From UBA1444 sp964521625 (GTDB lineage Bacteria; Bacillota; Negativicutes; UBA1444): DNA of 64,000 nt. Within the stretch, counting starts at the first letter, position 1. The number at the start of each line of letters is the position of its first letter. Both the position numbers and the translations under genes were made by a program. Below the pieces are notes generated by a model, which ran no database searches, was not told the DNA's origin, and was given only the letters and a program-made list of their open reading frames with translations. Shown piece by piece: positions 1-5,534 of this stretch. The DNA lies in contig CAZFSM010000006.1 of the NCBI GenBank assembly GCA_964521625.1, positions 1 through 64,000 of the forward strand, in the 5' to 3' direction.

Positions 1-29
1 ACAAAATATTGAATAACGGAGGGGTTCCC

Positions 30-296
30 GTGGAAATCAAATTGTTGAATATCGGTTTTGGCAATGTGGTCTTTAGCCATCGAATTGTGGCGATTGTATC
101 GCCCGAATCTGCGCCAATCAAGCGACTGATCCAAGATGCCAAGGAAAAAGGCCGTTTGATTGATGCGACGTATGGCCGCCGGACTCGTGCCGTTGTTGTT
201 ACCGACAGCGACCATGTAATTCTTTCCGCCGTGCAGGCGGATACGGTGGCGCATCGCATGAACAGCAAAGAAGCGGAGGACCATAGTGAAGATTGA
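30..296 (+). CDS. remA: RemA-like DUF370 regulatory protein
   Basis: This 88-residue protein has the DUF370/RemA pattern: VEIKLLNIGFGN at the start and YGRRTRAVVVTDSDHVILSA near the end. In Bacillus, RemA is a DNA-binding activator of biofilm matrix and osmoprotection genes. In clostridial genomes the family normally sits directly before gmk, as here. I place the start at the GTG at 30, five bases after a GGAGGGG ribosome site; a TTG at 9 is in frame but lies before that site. The gene overlaps gmk by 11 bases, so the two are probably translationally coupled. Family assignment is firm; the regulatory targets in this organism are unknown. Confidence 0.93.
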   Translation: MEIKLLNIGFGNVVFSHRIVAIVSPESAPIKRLIQDAKEKGRLIDATYGRRTRAVVVTDSDHVILSAVQADTVAHRMNSKEAEDHSED

Positions 297-945
297 TGCG
301 GACAGTCCGGAAAGTATCACCGGTAATCCGACCGGCAACCTGATCGTGATTTCCGGTCCTTCGGGGGCCGGTAAGGGAACAATCGTTAAGGCTTTGTTGG
401 ATCAATATGCGTCGATTCATTATTCCGTTTCGGCGACGACCCGGGCAGCACGCGAAGGTGAAGTCAATGGTGTCAACTATTGGTTTGTTTCCCGCGAAGA
501 ATTCCTGCATATGCGCGAGCATGACGATTTGCTGGAATGGGCGGAAGTGTACGGTAATTTTTATGGTACCCCGCGCCGCCGGGTGATTGAAGCCGTTAAC
601 CGCGGTCACGACATTATCCTGGAAATCGACCCGCAAGGCGCAATGCAGGTGAAACAGTGTTTTCCGTCTGCCGTATTCGTCTACATCATGCCGCCATCGC
701 CGCGTGAATTATCGCGGAGGATTGTCGGTCGGGGCACTGAATCGCAGGAAGCGATTCGGCAAAGGTTGAACTCGGTAGTGACTGAACTGGGCTATATTCA
801 TGAGTATGATTATCTGGTCATCAATGATGAATTGAGTGAAGCTACCGCAGATGTGGCGGCAATTATCCGGGCGGAAAAATGGCGTGTCAAACGCAATGCC
901 CATCTGGTCGGCCTCGTCTGGGGCGTCGACCTGAAAAAAGAATAG
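286..945 (+). CDS. gmk: Guanylate kinase
   Basis: Phosphorylates GMP to GDP with ATP in the cytoplasm. The P-loop GPSGAGKGT lies near residue 24, followed by SVSATTRAAREGEVNGVNYWF, the GMP-binding stretch typical of the family (SxTTRxxRxGExxGxxY). At 219 residues it is slightly long because of about 15 extra N-terminal residues before the first strand; the GTG at 286 is the only good start and overlaps the end of remA. rpoZ follows after 17 bases. The remA-gmk-rpoZ-coaBC order is a conserved Firmicute arrangement. Confidence 0.97.
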   Translation: MKIDADSPESITGNPTGNLIVISGPSGAGKGTIVKALLDQYASIHYSVSATTRAAREGEVNGVNYWFVSREEFLHMREHDDLLEWAEVYGNFYGTPRRRVIEAVNRGHDIILEIDPQGAMQVKQCFPSAVFVYIMPPSPRELSRRIVGRGTESQEAIRQRLNSVVTELGYIHEYDYLVINDELSEATADVAAIIRAEKWRVKRNAHLVGLVWGVDLKKE

Positions 946-962
946 GAAAGGGGCCAACTACT

Positions 963-1169
963 TTGATTTATCCTTCTTTGGACCACTTGTTAAAGAAAGT
1001 CGACAGCAAATACACCCTGGTTGTCCTGACTGCCCGAAGGGCCCGTGAAATTGTCGCCGGCGACCGTTTGTTGGTAAACAGCAAATCCAATAAGGCGGTT
1101 ACGATTGCGCTTGAGGAAATTGGCGCCGATAAAGTTACCTATGAACGCATCAAACCTATCGGCGGCTGA
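963..1169 (+). CDS. rpoZ: RNA polymerase omega subunit
   Basis: A 68-residue omega subunit that assists assembly of RNA polymerase around beta-prime. The N-terminus IYPSLDHLLKKVDSKYTLVVLTARRAREI matches the RpoZ core (S-K-Y-x-L-V-x-x-x-A-R-R-A-R-x-I), and KAVTIALEEI is the second conserved helix. The start is TTG at 963, preceded by AGGAAAGGGG at 944-953; longer in-frame starts would run back through gmk and are unlikely. coaBC starts 5 bases after the stop. Confidence 0.93.
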   Translation: MIYPSLDHLLKKVDSKYTLVVLTARRAREIVAGDRLLVNSKSNKAVTIALEEIGADKVTYERIKPIGG

Positions 1170-1174
1170 TTGAA

Positions 1175-2383
1175 ATGCTGACGGGCAAAACGGTTGTTCT
1201 GGGTGTATGCGGAGGAATCGCCGCATACAAAGCGGTTGAGGTTGTAAGTCGGCTGGTGAAACTTGGCGCGACGGTGCATGTAATCATGACTGCGGCGGCG
1301 GTTCAGTTTGTTGCGCCGTTGACTTTCCGCGAGATATCCGGACAACCAGTGTACACGACCATGTGGGAAGAACCGAAACTGTGGAATGTCGAGCATATCG
1401 CGCTGGCCCGCAGGGCGGACCTGTTCGTCATTGTCCCGGCAAGCGCCAACATGATTGGTAAGATCGCCAATGGAATTGCCGACGATTTTCTCAGTACGAC
1501 GGTAATGGCCACAACCGCACCAGTTTTATTGGTACCGGCGATGAATACGGAAATGTTTCTCAGTGCTGCCACGCAGGCGAATCTCAAAACGCTGGAATCC
1601 CGTGGTTTCATGATCATGACCCCGGCATCGGGGCTGTTGGCTTGTGGCACCGAGGGGATTGGACGATTGCCCGAACCGGCAACGATTGTTGAGCGGATTG
1701 AGACGCATTTTGAAGCCGGGAAATCAATGCAGGGAATCCGGCTGCTGGTAACGGCAGGCGGAACCCGTGAAGCAATTGATCCGGTACGATATATCGGTAA
1801 CCGTTCCAGCGGCAAGATGGGCTATGCGATTGCTGCGGCTGCAGCCGAGCGAGGCGCCGAGGTAACCTTGGTATCGGGACCGGTTTCCCTTGCAGTGCCG
1901 GCGGGCGTCAAACGGGTATCGGTTGAAAGCGCACTGGAAATGCGTGAAGCAGTATTAGCTGCTTTTCCTACTGTTGATATCGTAATCAAGGCGGCAGCTG
2001 TAGCGGATTATCGGCCAGAAGTTGTGGCTGAGCAAAAAATCAAAAAAAATTCGGTCAACCTGACTGTCGAGTTGACCAAAAACCCGGATATTCTGGCAGA
2101 GCTCGGCAAAATCAAAACCGGGCAATTTCTGGTCGGTTTTGCTGCCGAAACGCAGGAGTTAGTGACGAATGCGACCGACAAGCTGCGCCGCAAAAACCTG
2201 GATATGCTGGTTGCCAATGACGTGACGCAGCCTGGCGCTGGCTTTGAATCGGAAACCAATATCGTCAAATTGTTTGCCAAAGACGGCAGCATCGAAGAAT
2301 TGCCACAGATGAGCAAGCAGGACCTCGCCCGATTGTTGCTGGATAGAGTTATGCTGCAAGCGAAAGCGCAAAAAACCAACTAA
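1175..2383 (+). CDS. coaBC: Bifunctional phosphopantothenoylcysteine decarboxylase/synthetase
   Basis: Catalyses two coenzyme A steps: CTP-dependent coupling of 4'-phosphopantothenate with cysteine (CoaB, C-terminal) and FMN-dependent decarboxylation (CoaC, N-terminal). In the CoaC half I see GGIAAYKAVEV, HIALARRADLFVIVPASAN and ACGTEGIGRLPEP with the catalytic Cys loop. In the CoaB half, VTAGGTREAIDPVRYIGNRS and SSGKMGYAIA form the nucleotide site, and KIKK supplies the conserved lysine pair. The length (402 residues) is normal. It closes the remA-gmk-rpoZ-coaBC run; a riboswitch leader for metK begins just downstream. Confidence 0.97.
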   Translation: MLTGKTVVLGVCGGIAAYKAVEVVSRLVKLGATVHVIMTAAAVQFVAPLTFREISGQPVYTTMWEEPKLWNVEHIALARRADLFVIVPASANMIGKIANGIADDFLSTTVMATTAPVLLVPAMNTEMFLSAATQANLKTLESRGFMIMTPASGLLACGTEGIGRLPEPATIVERIETHFEAGKSMQGIRLLVTAGGTREAIDPVRYIGNRSSGKMGYAIAAAAAERGAEVTLVSGPVSLAVPAGVKRVSVESALEMREAVLAAFPTVDIVIKAAAVADYRPEVVAEQKIKKNSVNLTVELTKNPDILAELGKIKTGQFLVGFAAETQELVTNATDKLRRKNLDMLVANDVTQPGAGFESETNIVKLFAKDGSIEELPQMSKQDLARLLLDRVMLQAKAQKTN

Positions 2384-2413
2384 GGTAGTGGCGAACATTT
2401 TTCCGTTGTGCTC

Positions 2414-2442
2414 TTGCTTTTTCTGCATCAATCCTTTAAAAT
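2414..2442 (+). promoter_or_regulatory. Promoter candidate for the metK leader
   Basis: TTGCTT (2414-2419) and TAAAAT (2437-2442) are separated by 17 bases and lie about 40 bases before the S-box aptamer. The spacing and the near-consensus -10 fit a sigma-A promoter. No start-site data are available. Confidence 0.55.
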
Positions 2443-2479
2443 TAATTTCGTGTCCAATCCCTAACGAATTGAATACAGT

Positions 2480-2579
2480 CCATCCAGAGCTGGCAGAGGG
2501 ACAGGCCCGATGAAGCCGCGGCAACCATTGACTTTATGTCAAAACGGTGCCAATTCCGGCGGGTAGCACCGCAAGATGG
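2480..2579 (+). promoter_or_regulatory. SAM-I (S-box) riboswitch aptamer
   Basis: The signature blocks GAGGGACAGGCCCGATGAAG and CGGCAACC, then GGTGCCAATTCC and the closing GATGG, match the SAM-I aptamer. The P1 helix pairs CCATC (2480-2484) with GATGG (2575-2579). Its 3' strand can alternatively pair with the 5' strand of the downstream terminator (ATGGGAG 2576-2582 with CTCCCAT 2592-2598), which gives the expected antiterminator. S-adenosylmethionine binding should therefore stop transcription before metK, the SAM synthetase. Confidence 0.96.
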
Positions 2580-2590
2580 GAGAGCATAGT

Positions 2591-2612
2591 CCTCCCATGC
2601 GGAGGTTTTTTT
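2591..2612 (+). terminator. S-box regulated intrinsic terminator
   Basis: CCTCC (2591-2595) pairs with GGAGG (2601-2605) around a 5-base loop, followed by seven T. The 5' arm is shared with the antiterminator helix of the S-box, so this is the expression platform. Confidence 0.88.
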
Positions 2613-2663
2613 ATTGCCTTCGCATCAATAAAGAATCGAATTATTTGGGAGGTTGTTAAAAAA

Positions 2664-3839
2664 ATGAAAAAAAGACTCTTTACATCGGAATCAGTAACCG
2701 AAGGACATCCGGATAAAATTGCCGACCAGATTTCTGATGCGGTACTCGACGCGATCCTGACCCAGGACCCGACGGGCCGGGTTGCCTGCGAAACAGTGGT
2801 TACAACCGGGTTGGTGCATGTAGTTGGTGAAATTACGACCAATTGTTATGTTGATATTAACAAGATCGTGCGCAATACGATCAAAGAAATCGGCTATACA
2901 CGCGCCAAATATGGTTTTGATGGCGAGACTTGCGGAGTCATGACCTCAATTGATGAGCAGTCGCCGGATATTGCGATGGGTGTCGATGTGGGCGGCGCCG
3001 GTGACCAGGGAATGATGTTCGGTTATGCGACCAACGAAACGCCCGAATACATGCCGTTGTCGATTGCCTTGGCGCATAAACTGGCCAAACGGCTTTCCGA
3101 TGTCCGTAAAAATGGCGAACTCGATTACCTGCGACCCGATGGCAAAACCCAAGTCACTGTGGAATATGATGGCGACAAGCCGGTGCGGGTAGATACCATC
3201 GTTATTTCGACCCAACATAGCCCCAAAGTCAAAATTTCTTACAACAGCGAGCATGTTGGCGAAAAAATGAGCGCCGTAGTTGCCGATTTCATTAAGAAAG
3301 TTGTTGAACCGGTAGTGCCGGCGGAACTTATTGATGCAAACACCCGTTACTTTGTCAATCCGACCGGCAGTTTTGTCGTGGGCGGACCACAGGGAGACGC
3401 CGGTCTTACCGGCCGCAAAATCATTGTCGACACTTATGGCGGCATGGCCCGTCATGGCGGCGGCTGCTTCTCCGGCAAAGATCCAACGAAAGTCGACCGT
3501 TCCGCAGCCTACGCTGCGCGTTACGTGGCCAAGAATGTTGTAGCTGCCGGACTGGCGGATCGCTGCGAAATCCAGCTGGCGTATGCAATCGGTGTTGCGG
3601 AGCCGGTATCCGTGTTGGTTGAAACGTTTGGCAGCGCAAAAGTGGCGGAAGATGTGATTGCGAAATTGATCGTGAAGCATTTTAACCTGACACCGGCCGG
3701 CATTATCAAGACGCTCGACCTGCGTCGGCCGATTTACAAACAAACAGCAGCCTACGGTCATTTTGGCCGGACCGATGTTGACCTTCCTTGGGAAAAGACA
3801 GATAAAGCTGATGTTCTGCGCAAGGAAGCCGGCCTGTAG
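2664..3839 (+). CDS. metK: S-adenosylmethionine synthetase
   Basis: Makes S-adenosylmethionine from methionine and ATP. The N-terminus KKRLFTSESVTEGHPDKIAD holds the ATP-binding GHPDK motif; GAGDQGMMFGYATNET and GGGCFSGKDPTKVDRSAAY are the two classical MetK signatures. At 391 residues it is of standard size. I start at the ATG at 2664, after GGGAGG at 2647-2652; a longer in-frame reading would pass through the riboswitch and is rejected. Expression should fall when SAM is abundant, through the upstream S-box. Confidence 0.98.
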   Translation: MKKRLFTSESVTEGHPDKIADQISDAVLDAILTQDPTGRVACETVVTTGLVHVVGEITTNCYVDINKIVRNTIKEIGYTRAKYGFDGETCGVMTSIDEQSPDIAMGVDVGGAGDQGMMFGYATNETPEYMPLSIALAHKLAKRLSDVRKNGELDYLRPDGKTQVTVEYDGDKPVRVDTIVISTQHSPKVKISYNSEHVGEKMSAVVADFIKKVVEPVVPAELIDANTRYFVNPTGSFVVGGPQGDAGLTGRKIIVDTYGGMARHGGGCFSGKDPTKVDRSAAYAARYVAKNVVAAGLADRCEIQLAYAIGVAEPVSVLVETFGSAKVAEDVIAKLIVKHFNLTPAGIIKTLDLRRPIYKQTAAYGHFGRTDVDLPWEKTDKADVLRKEAGL

Positions 3840-3870
3840 AATTTCCGGATTGTGAAAAAATCTGAATCGG

Positions 3871-3918
3871 AGAATAAAAAGTACGGAGCTGATTACTCAG
3901 CTCCGTACTTTTTATTCT
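3871..3918. terminator. Bidirectional intrinsic terminator after metK
   Basis: A 22-bp perfect inverted repeat (3871-3892 with 3897-3918) with a TTAC loop. Each arm has an A-run on the outside, so T-runs follow the hairpin in both directions. It serves metK on the plus strand and the msrB remnant on the minus strand, whose stop codon at 3912-3914 lies inside the hairpin. Confidence 0.93.
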
Positions 3919-4200
3919 GTGCTTACTACAGTCACCTGTTGGATGTATTTACCGTAACCCTGAGCCTGCATTTGATCGAGCGGGATAAAACGCAATGCCG
4001 CACTGTTCATGCAATAACGTAACCCGCCTTTATCTGGCGGACCGTCATCAAACACATGCCCCAGATGACTGTCGCCTTGGCGGCTACGCGCTTCGGTCCG
4101 TAGCTCAAACATACTTCGGTCGGTTTTGGTTACAATAGCTGCCGGGTCGACCGGCTTGTAAAACTGGGCCAACCGGAACCGGAGTCATATTTGTCCCTAG
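3912..4200 (-). pseudogene. msrB: Methionine-R-sulfoxide reductase remnant, frameshifted and 5' truncated
   Basis: The minus strand encodes the C-terminal two-thirds of MsrB: KYDSGSGWPSF in one frame, then KPVDPAAIVTKTDRSMFELR, RTEARSRQGDSHLGHVFDDG and LRYCMNSAALRFIP with the catalytic Cys in the next frame. The two parts meet in the A-run at 4160-4163 (plus strand), where one missing base separates WPSF from YKPVD. The usual N-terminal 40-70 residues, including the substrate-side strands, are absent. Intact MsrB reduces methionine-R-sulfoxide in proteins. The single-base shift could be a sequencing error, but the missing 5' end cannot, so I call it a pseudogene. Confidence 0.82.
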
Positions 4201-4316
4201 CGAATTCAAATCGTTTGAATTTACTGATTTTATTTGAAGCGAGGCGGGCGTAGTGGTAAACTATTGATGTAACCATCTGATGCACTTGGTATAAAAACGA
4301 AGGGAGTGTTTTTTTA

Positions 4317-4730
4317 ATGAAGAAATTGGCCTGTTTTGCGCTATTCGTCATTCTCACTCTAGCTTCAACTATCTGTTTTGCTGCGTATACTGATATTTCT
4401 GGGTATTGGGAGATTAAATTTGACAACGGATCCAGTGGATGGCTGCAACTAGTCCCTGCCACAGGCAGCAATGCCAGAGTTGTTAACGGCGTAGTTATTC
4501 ACTATCAAGGAAAAATTAAAATTCCAGCTTGTTCGGGCGATATCGTTGTTGCTGCCGGAGAAATTGGACAAAAAATTGGCGCTTTTCCCGGTTGGTGTGT
4601 CGGTTATCCAGGCATAGGTTACAATGTCCTAAATGGAACAATTGCTTCACCCACCGTAATTTCAGATGGAATAATACGAACCCTGGGTGGCGCCAATCCT
4701 GACTTGACCTTTACAATGTTCAAACGCTAA
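4317..4730 (+). CDS. Small secreted protein of unknown function
   Basis: A 137-residue protein with a clear signal peptide: KK at the start, a hydrophobic stretch LACFALFVILTLASTICFA, then a likely cleavage after CFA (about residue 22). The mature part is rich in Gly, Ile and Val with repeated beta-like turns (DISGYWEIKFDNGSSGW, GIGYNVLNGTI) and has two cysteines that could form a disulfide. I do not recognise a family. AAGGGAG at about 4301 serves the ATG at 4317. It stands alone between the msrB remnant and its own terminator at 4760, so it is probably monocistronic. Confidence 0.8.
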   Translation: MKKLACFALFVILTLASTICFAAYTDISGYWEIKFDNGSSGWLQLVPATGSNARVVNGVVIHYQGKIKIPACSGDIVVAAGEIGQKIGAFPGWCVGYPGIGYNVLNGTIASPTVISDGIIRTLGGANPDLTFTMFKR

Positions 4731-4759
4731 ATCAATTTTATTTGAACAAATTGCACTTA

Positions 4760-4781
4760 AGAGCCGCAAGGCTCTTTTTTT
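4760..4781 (+). terminator. Intrinsic terminator
   Basis: AGAGCC (4760-4765) pairs with GGCTCT (4770-4775) around GCAA, followed by a run of T. It ends the unit of the small secreted protein. Confidence 0.88.
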
Positions 4782-4822
4782 GAGAAGTTTTATGAGAATC
4801 ATCAAAAATGTTGTAAATGCAG

Positions 4823-4851
4823 TTGACAAACTGGCAATATATTGGCATACT
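4823..4851 (+). promoter_or_regulatory. Promoter candidate for the T-box leader
   Basis: A perfect TTGACA (4823-4828) is followed after 17 bases by CATACT (4846-4851). It lies about 100 bases before the T-box specifier stem and after the preceding terminator, so it is the natural start of this transcript. Confidence 0.55.
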
Positions 4852-4954
4852 GTATACAAGCTTACAATATAAAATGATTAAGCCGAACAAATACAAATTT
4901 GTGTAAACACTAACGAAAAAATTTTTTATGAAAAATACATATGAACATATGTGA

Positions 4955-5148
4955 TGAATGGGAATACGCATGGTGATGAACCGTTACAGAGAACCGGTGT
5001 AGGCTGCGAGCCGGTACGGGACCCGATGCGAACTCACCCAGGAGCACTTCGTTTGAACCAGACAATGGATTAAGACGGAGCGGCGCCGGTCGTTAACCGG
5101 AAGTCGGCAGTAGCTGGCGTAACGAGGACAAATTAGGGTGGTACCGCG
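4955..5148 (+). promoter_or_regulatory. T-box riboswitch, leucine (CUC) specifier
   Basis: The T-box sequence AGGGTGGTACCGCG is at 5135-5148. Stem I is readable: TGGG (4959-4962) pairs with CCCA (5037-5040), GCAT (4968-4971) pairs with ATGC (5026-5029), and between them lies a specifier loop whose 3' side is GAACTCA (5030-5036). By analogy with the known GAA-NNN-A layout the specifier codon is CTC (5033-5035), leucine. CAGAGAACCGG and GGCTGCGAGCCGG form the distal part of stem I. Uncharged tRNA should permit readthrough. The unit it controls is a 46-codon ORF followed by a terminator, not a synthetase or transporter. Confidence 0.95.
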
Positions 5149-5153
5149 ATATT

Positions 5154-5202
5154 CGCCCCTATATTGACACAGATTTTCTGTGCCAATATAGGGGCGTGTT
5201 TT
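5154..5202 (+). terminator. T-box regulated terminator
   Basis: A 13-bp outer stem (5154-5166 with 5184-5196) and a 5-bp inner stem (5168-5172 with 5178-5182) are followed by TGTTTTATTT. It sits 5 bases after the T-box sequence, as in canonical T-box expression platforms. Confidence 0.93.
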
Positions 5203-5237
5203 ATTTACAGATGAAATAAAGGAAAGGTGGTATTATT

Positions 5238-5378
5238 ATGAATAAGCCAATGGGGAGTAAAGTGAGCGATACCGTTAATACGACGATCAGTGAAACGATG
5301 GACCGTTTCGAAGAAGACCTAATGAATGCAGCCCCCGGCGACCTCAGTTATTCTTTTGATGAACGGGTCAAATGGTAA
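5238..5378 (+). CDS. T-box-controlled 46-residue small protein, unknown
   Basis: The ORF starts with ATG after a strong GGAAAGGTGG ribosome site (5221-5230) and ends with TAA at 5376-5378. The product begins MNKPMGSKVSDTVNTTISET and ends SYSFDERVKW. It is acidic overall, has no cysteine and no membrane segment, and its middle (ISETMDRFEEDLMNAA) looks helical. It contains only two leucines, so it is not an ordinary leucine leader peptide. A terminator follows at 5416, so promoter, T-box, ORF and terminator form a closed unit. I do not recognise a family. It could be a real small protein, or the remnant of a longer gene whose body has been lost. Confidence 0.72.
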   Translation: MNKPMGSKVSDTVNTTISETMDRFEEDLMNAAPGDLSYSFDERVKW

Positions 5379-5415
5379 TCGCATAGAGCACTCATCTTTT
5401 ATTTATGCGTATTGA

Positions 5416-5445
5416 CGGAGCGGCTGTTGGCTGCTTCGTTTTTTT
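5416..5445 (+). terminator. Intrinsic terminator after the T-box ORF
   Basis: CGGAGCGGC (5416-5424) pairs with GCTGCTTCG (5430-5438) through seven Watson-Crick and two G-U pairs, loop TGTTG, then seven T. It separates the small ORF from priA. Confidence 0.9.
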
Positions 5446-5534
5446 GTTTGCCCGGGTAATCTGCGTTATAGGCAGGATAAATTGCTGACAAGCGCGAAAC
5501 GTGTGATAGACTATTATGGAAAGTAGCTGAAATT

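Noticed and set aside
2547..2663. N-terminal extension of metK from an earlier in-frame start
   Set aside because: It would translate through the S-box terminator; the ATG at 2664 has a proper ribosome site and gives the standard MetK N-terminus.
2946..3761. Long minus-strand frame opposite metK
   Set aside because: No family motif, no ribosome site; it mirrors the codon pattern of metK.
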